NCBI RefSeq assembly: GCF_910594005.1 | Contig: NC_057847.1 | Location: 27,503,001 to 27,567,000, forward strand | Source: Cervus elaphus | Lineage: Eukaryota > Chordata > Mammalia > Artiodactyla > Cervidae | DNA length: 64,000 nt | Reading direction: 5' to 3' | In this document: positions 1 through 10,790 of the stretch, piece after piece | Position numbering within the stretch: the first letter of the stretch is position 1 | How the letters are laid out: every line of letters starts with the position of its first letter | The notes under the pieces: generated by a model | What the model was told of the DNA's origin: nothing | The model's input: only the letters and a program-made list of their open reading frames with translations | The model's database searches: none | Translations under genes and position numbers: made by a program

Positions 1-444
1 CTGGGAGGTGGGTCATAGAGGATCCTGTTGTGATTTATGTCAGAGAGTGTTTTGCCTATGTTTTCCTCTAGTTTTATAGTTTCTGGTCTTACATTTAGAT
101 CTTTAATCCATTTTGAGTTTATTTTTGTGAATGGTGTTAGAAAGTGTTCTAGCTTCATTCTTTTCCAAGTGGTTGACCAGTTTTCCCAGCACCACTTATT
201 AAAGAGATTGTCTTTTCTCCACTGTATATTCTTGTCTCCTTTGTCAAACATAAGGTGTCCATAGGTACGTGGATTTTTCTCTGGGCTTTCTATTTTGTTC
301 CATTGATCTATATTTCTGTCTTTGTGCCAGTACCATACTGTCTTGATGACTGTAGCTTTGTAGTATAGTCTGAAGTCAGGCAAATAGCTTCTTCCAGTTC
401 CATTCTTCTTTCTCAAGATTGCTTTGGCTATTTGAGATTTTTTG

Positions 445-1787
445 TATTTCCATGCAAATTGTGAAATTATTTGTTCTACTTCTCTGAAAATTATGAATTT
501 TGTAATTTCATGAAAATTATGAATTTTATGAAAATTCATGAAATTATGAATTATGAAATTTAAGAAATTTATGAAAATTATGAATTTGAAATTTATGAAA
601 TTTATGAAGTTTATGAAAATTATGAATTCAAAATTATGAATTATGAATATGTATTTCCATACAAATTGTGAAATTATTTCTTCTAGTTCTCTGAAAATTA
701 TGAATTTTGTAATTTCATGAAAATTATGAATTTAATGAAAATTCATGAAATATTGAATTATGAAATTTATGAAAATTTTGAAATTTATGAAAATTTTGAA
801 ATTTATGAAAATTTTGAAAATTATGAAAATTATGAAAATTATAAAGTTTATGAAAATTATGAAGTTTATGAAGTTTATGAAAATTATGAGTTCAAAATTA
901 TGAATTATGAATATGTATGTATTTCCATACAAATTGTGAAATTATTTCTTCTAGTTCTCTGAAAATTATGAATTTTGTAATTTCATGAAAATTATGAATT
1001 TTATGAAAATTCATGAAATATTAAATTATGAAATTTATGAAATTTATGAAAGCTTTGAAATTTATGAAGTTTATGAAAATTATGAAGTTTATGAAAATTA
1101 TGAAATTTATGAAAATTTTGAAGTTTATGAAATTTATGAAGTTTATGAAAATTGTGAAATTTATGAAGTTTATGAAATTTATGAAGTTTATGAAATTTAT
1201 GAAAATTTTGAAGTTTATGAAATTTATGAAAATTATGAAGTTTATGAGACTTATGAAATTTATGAAGTTTATGAAGTTTATGAAAATTATTAGTTCAAAA
1301 TTATGAATTATGAATATGTATGTATTTCCATACAAATTGTGAAATTATTTCTTCTAGTTCTCTGAAAATTATGAATTTTGTAATTTCATGAAAATTATGA
1401 ATTTTATGAAAATTCATGAAATGTTGAATTATGAAATTTATGAAAATTTTGAAATTTATGAAGTTTATGAAATTTATGAAAATTATGAAATTTATGAAGT
1501 GTATGAAAATTTTGAAAATTATGAAATTTATGAAAATTATTAATTCAAAATTATGAATTATGAATATGTATGTATTTCCATACAAATTGTGAAATTATTT
1601 GTTCTAGTTCTCCAAAAATTATGCATTTTGTAATTTCATAAAAATTATGAATTTTATGAAAATTCATGACATTATGAAAATTATGAAATTTTTGAAAATT
1701 ATGAAATTTATGAAAATTATGAATTCAAAATTATGAATTATGAATATGTGTGTATTTCCATACATATTGTGAAATTATTTGTTCTAG
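445..1787. repeat. Two-level AT-rich tandem array grown inside L1 ORF2
   Basis: A head of about 45 bp derived from L1 (compare 44602-44645) recurs with TATTTCCA starting at 445, 652, 920, 1323, 1573 and 1753. The spacings are 207, 268, 403, 250 and 180 bp. After each head comes a conserved stretch containing the palindrome TTTCATGAAA, then a run of 9-bp units of the form GAAATTTAT, GAAGTTTAT or GAAAATTAT. Each unit closes with TTCAAAATTATGAATTATGA. The run in the longest unit (1027-1290) holds about 29 copies of the 9-mer. Unit length varies mostly through the number of 9-mers. Long open frames here exist on both strands only because 9 is divisible by 3; they are not genes. Confidence 0.95.
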
Positions 1788-2035
1788 TTCTCCGAAAAAT
1801 ACTGTTGATATTTTCTCCGAAAAATACTGTTGATAGGGATTACATTGAATCTATAGATTGCTTTGGGTAGTATACTCATTTCCACTATATTGATTCTTCT
1901 GATCCATGAACATAGTATATTTCTCCATCTATTTGTGTCATCTTTGATTTCTTTCATCAGTGTTTTATAGTTTTCTATATATAGGTCTTTTGTTTCTTTA
2001 GGTAGATTTATTCCTACGTATTTTATTCTTTTCAT
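1784..2035 (-). pseudogene. L1 ORF2 remnant, segment just after the RT core
   Basis: The minus-strand frame of 83 codons carries the L1 ORF2 stretch with [19 protein letters not shown] near its start and [18 protein letters not shown] later. Its last 15 or so residues are nonsense made by the 23-bp duplication and array border. It is out of frame with the RT segment at 2032-3063, so a frameshift lies near 2035-2090. The same protein stretch occurs at 44625-44914. It has no function of its own. Confidence 0.9.
1788..1835. repeat. 23-bp tandem duplication at the array's right border
   Basis: The 23-bp segment at 1788-1810 is repeated exactly at 1813-1835 with TT between. It starts with TTCTCCGAAAAATACTG and is again L1 ORF2 sequence. 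The antisense L1 at 44634-44660 has it once, so the duplication is private to this copy and sits exactly where normal L1 sequence resumes. Confidence 0.9.
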
Positions 2036-3063
2036 TGCAATGGTGAAGGGAATTGTTTCCTTAATTTCTCTGTTTTCTCATTGTTAGTGTATAGGAATTC
2101 AAGGGCTTTCTGTGTGTTAATTTTATATCCTGCAACTTTACTATATTCATTGGTTAGGTCTAGTAATTTTCTGGTGGAGTCGTTAGGGTTTTCTATGTAC
2201 AGGATCATGTCATCTGCAAACAGTGAGAGTTTTACTTCTTCTTTTCCAATCTGGATCCCTTTTATTTCTTTTTCTTCTCTGATTGCTGTGGCTAAAACTT
2301 CCAAAACTATGTTGAATAGTAGTAGTGAGAGTGGGCACCCTTGTCTTGTTCCTGACTTTAGGGGAAATGCTTTCCATTTTTCGCCATTGAGGATAATGTT
2401 TGCTATCTGTTTATTATATATGGCTTTTATTATGTTGAGGTATGTTCCTCCTATTCCTGCTTTCTGGAGAGGTTTTTTTTTTTTTTTAATCATAAATGGA
2501 CATTGAATTTTGTCACAGGCTTTCTCTGCATCTATTGAGATAATCATATGGTTTTTATCTTTCAATTTGCTAATGTGGTGTGTCACATTGATTGATTTGC
2601 GAATACTGAAGAATGTTTGCATCCCTGGGATAAAGCCCACTTGGTCATGATGTATGATTTTTTTAATATGTTGTTGGATTCTGTTTGCTAGAATTTTGTT
2701 AAGGATTTTTGCATCTATGTTCACCAGTGATACTGGCCTGTAGTTCTCTTTTTTTGTGGCATCTTGGTCTGGTTTTGGTATTAGGGTGATGGTGGCCTCA
2801 TAGAATGAGTTTGGAAGTTTACCTTCCTCTGCAATTTTCTGGAAGAGTTTGAGTAGGATAGGTGTTAGCTCTTCTCTAAATTTTTGGTAGAATTCAGCTG
2901 TGAAGCCATCTGGTCCTGGACTTTTGTTTGCTGGAAGATTTCTGATTACAGTTTCGATTTCCATGCTTGTGATGAGTCTGTTAAGATTTTCTATTTCTTC
3001 CTGGTACAGTTTTGGAAAGTTATACTTTTCTAAGAATTTGTCCATTTCTTCCAAGTTGTCCAT
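2032..3063 (-). pseudogene. L1 ORF2 reverse transcriptase domain, open 343 codons
   Basis: This is the longest recognisable coding remnant in the window. Minus-strand motifs in order are [17 protein letters not shown] (RT start), [61 protein letters not shown], and the catalytic FADD at about residues 282-285. The family RT copies L1 RNA at a nicked target. The catalytic aspartates are kept, but the domain is separated by frame breaks from both flanks, so no full ORF2 protein is possible. An A-run (T-run 2471-2486 on plus) codes for an extra stretch of lysines just after residues PFMIK, an in-frame slippage insertion. No ORF1 is present. Confidence 0.94.
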
Positions 3064-3218
3064 TTTATTGGCATATAGTTGCTGACAGTAGTCTCTTAGG
3101 ATCCTTTGTATTTCTGTGTTGTCTGTTGTGATTTCTCCATTTTCATTTCTAATTTTGTTGATTTGATTCTTCTCCCTTTTTTTCTTGATGAGTCTGGCTA
3201 ATGGTTTATCTATTTTAT

Positions 3219-3557
3219 TTATCTCTCAAAAAACCAGCTTTTAGCTTTGTTGATTTTTGCTATGGTCTCCTTTGTTTCTTTTTCATTTATTTCTGCCCTA
3301 ATTTTTATGATTTCTTTCCTTCTACTAACCCTGGGGTTCTTCATTTCTTCTTTTTCTAGTTGCTTTAGGTGTAGAGTTAGTTTATTTATTTGATTTTTCT
3401 CTTGTTTCTTGAGGTAAGCTTGAATTGCTATGAATCTTCCCCTTACCACTGAATCCCATAGATTTGGGATTGTTGTGTTTTCATTTTCATTTGTTTCTAT
3501 GCATATTTTTATTTCTTTTTTAATTTCTTCTGTGATTTGTTGGTTATTCAGAAGCAA
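3219..3557 (-). pseudogene. L1 ORF2 remnant, endonuclease-RT linker
   Basis: An open minus-strand frame of 112 codons contains IPNLWDSVVRGRFIAIQAYL and later RAEINEKETKETIAKINKAK, matching the L1 ORF2 region between endonuclease and RT. The frame differs from that of the RT remnant, so a break lies between 3064 and 3218. The 5' truncation of the L1 falls at the upstream end of this frame. The methionine at 3557 is at the truncation, not a native start. Confidence 0.88.
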
Positions 3558-3593
3558 GCACCATAATTGTTAAGGGTTGGCTAGACTTCCCTT

Positions 3594-3800
3594 GTGGCTC
3601 AGCCAGTAAGGAGTCTGCCTGCAATGCAGGAGACCCAGGTTTGATCCCTGGGTTGGGAAGATCCCCTGGAGAAGGAAATGGCAACCCACTCCAATATTCT
3701 TGCATGGAAAATCCCATGGACAGAGGAGCCTGACAGGCTACAGTTCATGGGGTTGCAAAGAGTCAGACACAACTGAGCGACTTCATTTCACTTCACTTCA
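3594..3800 (+). mobile_element. Bov-tA SINE, nearly full length
   Basis: Starts with a tRNA-related head (GACTTCCCTTGTGGCTCAG), has the box-B-like GGTTTGATCCCTGG, then the BovB-derived tail ending GACACAACTGAGCGACTTC and a short (CACTT)n-like end. It is placed about 37 bp right of the L1 truncation. No clear TSD was found. Confidence 0.93.
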
Positions 3801-5363
3801 GACTGAAACCAAAAGCTATCTTCCTAAGCGGGCTGCCCCTTCTTGCTGTAAGGTGCTGAGCATTTAGAAGATCTCTGCATTAGTCCATTGCAACATTCTT
3901 GCCCAAAGACTCAACTATGAGAGTCAGAAAACTAGGTCATGGCCAGTGGATGTTCAGCACTCAATTTAAACAAATCAAGTGCCAGGGTTCAGGAATCTGG
4001 AAAGTTGATGAGTATACACAGACTTCCAGAAAAAGCAAATGCACAGGTGAGCTAATCGGACTCAATGTCTCGTCTTTCAGACTGAGTCAGGTCGGAAGCA
4101 GGTTCTGAGAATGTGGTTGGGTCAAAGTTCAGCAGCGCTGAGAAGACAGGCAGGGATAGTTGGTGCCCTCACAGGCTTGAAGTTCAGAGTTTGGGAGGCA
4201 CTTCCCAGGGCCAGAGCACTGGTTGGGTATGTGAAACTGTCAAGGAGGAGTAGGCAGGAGGCAGCCCTTCACTCTCATCTTAAACCAAATGCTCCAGTCA
4301 CACTGAACACCTTGTAACTTTTCTGAAGAAGCTGAACTTTTTTTGCCTTGCTTCTGGGACTTCACATGTGTTGCTACCTCCCCCAGAAGATACATAATCA
4401 CCTGACCACACCCTACACACATTCAGGAACCACTTTTCATGGAAAGCCTTCCCTGATCCATGTCATATCCTAAGACTGAATTAGGGGTCCTTCCCCATGC
4501 ACCCCCGTGGCCCTCTTAGAAATACCACCAGAGGATGGGGATTGTATGTCTCAAAGGGTTTCAGTCTTATTTCTAATTTCTTCAAAAGAAATCTTAACTC
4601 AGAACCTAAGGCAAACCCTCAGAGCAGGTGTCTGAGGAAGTGGAGGCAGGAGAAAGAGGGAGACCCAAGGCCTGTCTGCCTGGCCCCACTGCTTACTCAA
4701 GGAGGTCACCCTGAGAAATTTCCAAGGGAAGGCTAAAGGGACTCAGAAAATGCTTTTCAAATCCCAGAACTAATTTATACAATTGATTATACATAAAATA
4801 CATGCATTATTCATTCAAAAGTATCCAGTGAAGTACTTATTTATATAACACTATTAATCACTGTAATGGTTCCAATCTGTATGGCATGGACACCAGCTAA
4901 TCAGAAATATACCAGCTATTAGCCAACATGTGGCTGTCCCACTGCATACTAAATGAATGTAAGTGCTGAACACCTACAAAATCCACCCACTAGAAATCCT
5001 CCATTAGTGTGTATGTTCTCCAGACTATGAGTCAGGAGCACTCAGCTATACTCCCCTGAACTAAACAATCACTTTTTAACCTGATTGTGTGACCTTCCTG
5101 CCTGCCCATCATTTTGCATGATGGTGAACACCCCTCACGGACAATGAAGTATGAAATTAAGGAGTTGGGCCTCCCAAGAGGCAACGGGAATGATGCACGT
5201 AGGATCTGGAATGCAAGTTTCAGGGTACCTCATGTCACCTCCAAAGTGGTTGTGGAAACAAGGAAGTATCCAGATGAGCAGACAGTTAGGGACTAGCACA
5301 CATCATACACAATATAGTAGCCTGGGAGGAATAACCCACAGCTGTAAGAATAAGAGTTGAAAG
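3801..5363. other. No gene seen; unique-looking DNA
   Basis: Contains only short random open frames on both strands with no recognisable protein similarity. I see no SINE, LINE or strong simple repeat here. Ancient, highly diverged repeats could be missed by eye. Confidence 0.6.
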
Positions 5364-5373
5364 AATGAGTGTG

Positions 5374-5760
5374 GTTAACGCATATATATGGGATTTAGAA
5401 AGATGGTAACGATAACCCTATATGCAAAACAGAAAAAGAGACACAGATGTACAGAGCAGACTTTTGGACTCTGTGGGAGAAGGCGAGGGTGGGATGTTTC
5501 GAGAGAACAGCATCGAAACATGTATATTATCTATAGTGAAACAGATCACCAGCCCAGGTTGGATGCATGAGACAAGTGCTCGGGCCTGGTGCACTGGGAA
5601 GACCCAGAGGGATCGGGTGGGGAGGGAGGTGGGAGGGGGGATCGGGATGGGGAATACATGTAACTCCATGGCTGATTCATGTCAATGTATGACAAAACCC
5701 ACTACAATATTGTAAAGTAATTAGCCTCCAACTAATAAAAATAAATGAAAAAAAAAAAAA
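5374..5760 (+). mobile_element. Severely 5'-truncated L1_BT-like 3' UTR with poly(A) and TSD
   Basis: Reverse complement of the same 3' UTR seen at about 42990-43364 in the antisense L1. It includes the G-rich tract at 5618-5660 and the terminus TAGCCTCCAACTAATAAAAA, then poly(A) at 5748-5760. AATGAGTGTG occurs at 5364-5373 and 5759-5768, bracketing the insertion as a TSD. No coding sequence is included. Confidence 0.93.
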
Positions 5761-5768
5761 TGAGTGTG

Positions 5769-8691
5769 TTTGCCAGTGTGCCAGGAGTGGAATGGAGCCC
5801 CGTGGGCCCTGCTAGTGTGACTGTACACTGCTTCAGCCAGAGGCCCCATGTCCAGAAGGCATCCACCATATGCTCGCCTCACCATGACACCTGGGTGTGC
5901 ACGGTATCCCTGGAAGGATGTTAACTAATTGGTTGAAGTTAGTGGGGAAGGGAACTGGGGCTCTGCACTGCAGGAGTGGGCATGAAATGTTTCACTGTAA
6001 ATCCTTCATATAATGTGACTTTTATATGTCCACATATAAAATCACTGGCCTTTTCATTTGTCTGCCTTGTCCATGAAATGATGAGTCCCTTGAAGGCAGT
6101 AACTATGTCTTATTCACCTCTGTATCTGTGGCACCAAATATAGCATGTGGTGTGTAGTAGGAAGGCAATAAATGGATGGATGGATGGGTAGGTGACTGTG
6201 TAGATGAGCAGATGGATAAACTCACAGTTATTATCAGACCAGCAGTTTTAGCACCAAAGAGGTCTGACCCAGGGACTGAGGGCAAGGAGCCAGGAAAGGA
6301 AAATCTCACAGAATCAAAAAAGTGAGGCTTAAAATCTGCAGAGTGCTGGGCAGCAGCCGCCGCAGAAGGGTATGATGGTAAGACTGACCCCTGCTAAATG
6401 CTGTCTCCCCGCCCAGCCCCAGAGCTGGATGCCATCCAGGGCACAGGCTGGGAGTAAACTGGACTCCGATGTGCACAGTAAGATGTTCAGCAAAGTCACC
6501 AGAGGGACATTCGAAGCCTGATGTTCAGGGCTTGTAAGATACTTATCTGTCTCAACTTGAGTGGCTTTCCAGCCCCTAGAAAGAAAATGAGCATTACGAA
6601 AGGCCCTTAATTGGCCTGGATAGTGCCAACAGTAACATAAGTTACCATGGTAGCGAATACATACACTTCCTTCTCAATAAACAGTACCTCCTTATCTGCT
6701 TTCTAACTGAAGAATGAATGAAAGAAGAAGAAAAGAAAGCAAAGCCACATCTTCTTCAAAAGATGCCTATTTCCTTCTACTTTTCCTTTTCAGAATTCTA
6801 GCTGTTGCCTGAGACGCTGCCCTGTGATTATTTGGATCTCAAAAAGCAAACCACCGTTACTTCATAACAGAGGGAGTAGGGCCACGTAAGGCACATTTTG
6901 CTCCATTTGGCGGCTGTTAAGGTGGAGGGCCTGTCGAGGCACCAGAGGGAGTCTGGAGCATTATTCAGAGTCCACTCACCATGACATTTGAAGTAATTAT
7001 GGAAGGAGCAATGGAAACACAAACAGCTCTTGGAAATGAATTCTCTCTTCAAAGTGGAAAGGATGATCTTACAGTATTTTAGGATGACATGATGTGTGGA
7101 CGCTTTTAAAACTTCTTTGGTGAAGACAATCTGGAATCAGAACCCGACTGAAGATTAAAGGGCTTGGGGGCGGGACGGGGTATGAACTTAGTTCTTTGTT
7201 TCATTGGTTCAGCTCCACTCTTTCTCCTTCATAGAAACCAGACACAGGAAAAAAAGAAAAAGAAAAACCCTCTGAGGTCATCTTATGGATGCCCTGCAGG
7301 GTTAGTCCCAGCCTATTCTCCTAATGTCTGAGTGAAGTGCTTTATTCAGGCAATTTTGAAAGGATTTAAGTAATGCAGTTGCCACCACTTCCTTTGGCAA
7401 ATTTTAGTATTCATAGCCTTGAGCAAAGGTTTGGGAGGGCGTTTTTGTTTGGTTTCTGTTTTTTTTGTTTTTTGTTTTTGCTTTTAGAAAACGGCAAGCT
7501 GCTTTCAGGCCAGCAACCTACAGGCTCTGCTGTTGGCAGAAATGCCAGAGATGTTCTGGGAACCTCTGCTAAGAGCATGCTCCCACAATGCCTCAGTATC
7601 AGGGGTACTTTTGGGTTGTTTTGGAATCAGAGAAGATCTCATTTTCAGCCTTTTCACATTTTGTCCTACATTCTGGAGGGAACTGTCAAGAGCTGCAAAC
7701 CAGTCTTTCACTGGGAATCCCTCACTGACATCCCCTCCCCACCCCCACCCCTCCTTGCTAAGGAACAGGCAAGTCACAGAAGGTTCATTGCGTGGCCCAG
7801 CATGAAAGCCTCTGCCCAGAGGATTGTTGGTGACACACCCAGGGCCAGTTAGAGTCTGTCTCTTGGAGCCTCTTGACAATGAGACATAAGAGCACTGATT
7901 GGCAGTGGGCAGTGAGAATCCACAAGTTAAGCAAAGTTAGGGGTTAACTGAAGTCACGAGTACCCCTGAATTGGGACTAGCAGAAGTCCCTAAGGTAGAA
8001 AAAAGATGTAGAGGATGGGACATGATACAGGTGGTAGGTAGATGCCGGGAAAATTCAAGGAAAGACAGGAAGAGTGCCACTACTGTGATTCCTTGTGGAT
8101 TCAAAATGTCATCCTGAGGGAGCAAACAAACAGACCCCAGAGAAATCTTAGCTCTTTCCAGTTCCCGAGCTCTATTCCCTCTTCCATGAGGACCCTCTGT
8201 CCTCTAGCCTGGGCTCCTTCGGGACCCCCATCTCTGCATCACTGGTGTGTCCTTACAACATCCCCCATTACCTGGGGCAGCCTGAGAGCATCTCCAAACC
8301 AGGAAGAGAGTCTCGCCCACGTGGGGCATTCAGAGATGGACTCTGGCACAATCTGCCACACAACTCTGAATGGAAGCACACTGGAATGGCAGGTGGAGTC
8401 GGGGCAGAGTCATAGATCTGCCCAGTCCTCAGCACATCTTCCCCACGGACAGCAAGGCCGGGAAGACACAGACCCAGGAGCCAGGGTGAATGGGGCCCCC
8501 AGAACTGTACAAGTTGGCCCTGCCTGGGAGCCCTTGAGGGGCCAGAAGTGGGAAAGCTGGTTCCCTCAGCATCTGCAGACCCTGAGCCCAGCCCTCCCCA
8601 CCTCTGTACCTCCAACCTGCGCTATCTCATTGTGCTCCCAACTTTCAAACCCCGAAGTCACCTGGCTCAGTCCCCCTTTCCCTGCTCCCAT
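5769..8691. other. No gene seen; includes one L2 tail and a GC-richer stretch
   Basis: Apart from the L2 3' end at 6030-6205 I recognise nothing. About 8150-8700 is GC-richer and leaves a 224-codon plus-strand frame (8042-8716). Its composition is low-information (Ser, Pro, Gln rich), it has no domain I recognise, and its stop lies inside the BovB insertion at 8703. I do not call it a gene. Confidence 0.55.
6030..6205 (+). mobile_element. L2 LINE 3' end, followed by (GGAT)n
   Basis: Matches the usual L2 terminus by pattern: a CCCTTGAAGGCAGTAACTATGT region, then a diverged CTGTATC...GCA part, then GGCAATAAATGGATGG. The tail has become a GGAT microsatellite at about 6171-6190. Could be an MIR sharing the same L2-type 3' end. 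Confidence 0.7.
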
Positions 8692-8702
8692 GTTGGGGTT
8701 GT

Positions 8703-8905
8703 TTTTCAGTCACTAAGTCATGTCTGACTCTGTGCAACCCCATGGACTGCAGCACGCCAAGCTTTCCTGTCCTTCACTATCTCCTGGAGTTTGCTTGAAC
8801 TCATATCCATTGAGTTGGTGATGCCATCCAACCATCTCATTCTCTGTCGCCCCCTTTTCCTCCTGCCCTCAATCTTAACCAGCATCAGGGTCTTTTTCAA
8901 TGAGT
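8703..8905 (-). mobile_element. BovB (RTE) LINE 3' end, 5'-truncated, with 11-bp TSD
   Basis: On the minus strand the open frame reads [20 protein letters not shown] and then [14 protein letters not shown], the C-terminal end of BovB ORF2. CTGCTCCCATG at 8692-8702 and 8906-8916 is an exact TSD. The insertion is only about 200 bp. It encodes no complete domain. Confidence 0.93.
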
Positions 8906-8916
8906 CTGCTCCCATG

Positions 8917-9968
8917 ACAACTCCTGTTACTGTGATGTGAGGGACCCAGACCAATAGCATGAGTTGACCATGACTTTTGACTGCTAAGAAATAGCAGCTC
9001 TTCCTCCCTCTGAGTAAGGAGCCTGTGATCTTCTCAGGAGGGGGCAGAGGCACCTACTTAGGTGCTCCTCTCCTATGTGGGCACCTGGTTTGCCCTCTGA
9101 TCAGAAGAAGCTGGGGTGCTAAAGGAGGAAGAACAGTGCAAAGCAAGTATATCTATCACTAAATTTCTCTGCAGCAACTCATTACCAAAATAAATTGTAA
9201 AGAGAAAGAAACTCTTGTGACTGCATTTTGTGAAGCAAAAATGAACCTTATTAGTGTGTTTGATTTTGTGTAGTCACAAAGGAGGAAGAGGCAATTGGCT
9301 TATTGGGTTTTATGTTCCAAATCTAGTAAGTACTTGTAAGTGGTTGGGAAAGGGAAATGTGTTTTAGATTTTTTTCTGATTAAGATTTTTAGAATAAGTA
9401 ATTCCAGAACTTTTCTGGAATTTGTGGCCCAAAAAAGTAGGTGGGGCAAAAATCAGCTTTCCCCTCATAGCAGTGTTGGTCTTTTATCTTAATACTGAAT
9501 TCCTTAAATCTCTATATAATATAGTTTTTGTTCCCAATACGTAATTTTAAGTTCAGGACGGTCCATTGTCCAGATCCCACATGCTCAGACCTCTCTGTTG
9601 GCTGTGGACTCCTGTGGAGTCCTAGATCTGGCCAGCAACACCTCACAGGCCATCGTGCAAACTGGCGGGGGTGCCGGCCTGAAGGGCCACTCACAGGCGG
9701 GACACATCCATGGAAAAGACTGGGATAGAGGCAGGCACATGCAGGCCTGTTTCCTTAAGAAATGCATCCCCTGGGACTTTGTATTTAACTAACACACCCT
9801 GCTTCCCACCCTCAAATCCAGGGTGGGTCCATAAAAAACTAGGGAAATGTCTACAAGATGCAAGACGATCCTCTGGCTCTGAAAGTTAGATCTAAAGAAA
9901 AGCTTTGAGTCCTAAGAGAATAAGTAATGGGTACCACAGACAGAGAGAAAAAGAATTCTTGCCTTCGT
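8917..9968. other. No gene seen; unique-looking DNA
   Basis: Only short random frames. No repeat family recognised. Confidence 0.6.
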
Positions 9969-9980
9969 TCAAAATTTTTA

Positions 9981-10141
9981 TTTTTTATTTATCTTTTAAA
10001 TATTGACTTTTATTTATTTATTTGGATGCCCTAGGTCTATAGTTGTGGCTCGTGGAATCTAGTTCCCTGACTGGGGATCGAACCCCAGCACCTTGCATTG
10101 GGAGCACAGTCTTAGCTACTCGACCACCAGGGAAGTCCCAC
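9981..10141 (-). mobile_element. CHR-type tRNA SINE, antisense
   Basis: Antisense tRNA-like head ending ACCACCAGGGAAGTCCC, box-B-like GGGGATCGAACCCCAGC, and a left side with a T-rich tail. TCAAAATTTTTA at 9969-9980 and TCAAAATCTTTA at 10142-10153 form a TSD with one mismatch. CHR SINEs are known from cetartiodactyls and predate Bov-tA. Confidence 0.85.
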
Positions 10142-10367
10142 TCAAAATCTTTAAATGCTTTCACCAACTGGAATGGAGCTGGAATGACTGACAGCTGTGT
10201 GCTATTTTTTTCAGTTAAGACCTTTCCCCAGAGCAGAGCTTATTCTAGTAGGGCTTTGCAAGGCATGACTTTCTGTCCAGATGGTTCCCTTCCGTGCTTC
10301 TGACTTTCTGAAATTCTTTTGCAAAACAGTATCTCAAATCTCTTGCTCATAGGTCTATCAAGATTCT

Positions 10368-10790
10368 ATATGAGATTATCATACTAAGTGGAATAAGTCA
10401 GACAGAGAAAGACCAATATGATATGATATCACTTACATGTGGAATCTTAAAAAATAATACAAATGAACTTATTTACAAAGCAGAAACACTCACAAATATA
10501 GAAAACAAATCTATGGTTCCCAAAGGAGAAAGGAGGGGGAGAGGGATAAATTAGGAATTTGAGAGTAACATACATACACTCTCATAAATAAAACAGATAA
10601 TCAACAAGGACCTACAGTATAGCATATGGAACTATTCTCAGTATGTTATAATAACCTATATGGGAAAAGAATCTGAAGAAGTATATACATTTTACTTACA
10701 TATACTTCAGTGTACACCTGAAACTAACACAACATTGTAAATCAACTATATTTCAAATAAGTAAATAAATAAATTGCAATGGTAAAAACA
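10368..10790 (+). mobile_element. L1M-type 3' end
   Basis: Contains the conserved mammalian L1 end: AAGTGGAATAAGTCAGACAG, then GTTCCCAAAGGAGAAAGG, then CACCTGAAACTAACAC and an A-rich end with AAATAAATAAATAAATTG. Part of ORF2's last codons plus 3' UTR only. Confidence 0.88.

Larger units (their letters stand above)
1..3557 (-). mobile_element. 5'-truncated L1 LINE (L1_BT-like), ORF2 part, runs off the window's left edge
   Basis: Read on the minus strand, this is L1 ORF2 from the linker between endonuclease and reverse transcriptase (right end, near 3557) through the RT domain toward the C-terminal part (left edge). Base 1 matches the sequence near 44159 in the second antisense L1 of this window, so the missing 3' part should lie left of the window. 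Similarity to L1 stops near 3557. The element is broken by frameshifts and by the tandem array at 445-1787. L1 encodes the proteins for its own target-primed reverse transcription; this copy cannot do so. The array interrupts the L1 without obvious loss of ORF2 sequence, because the L1 text resumes directly after it. Confidence 0.93.

Noticed and set aside
717..1585. Several plus and minus open frames with Tyr-Glu or Phe-Ile-Asn repeats
   Set aside because: All lie in the 9-bp array; the frames are open only because the period is divisible by three and the units contain no stops. No start context, domain or conservation can be argued.
1..3800. Active full-length L1
   Set aside because: ORF1, 5' UTR and endonuclease are absent within the window, ORF2 is in at least three registers, and the array splits it.
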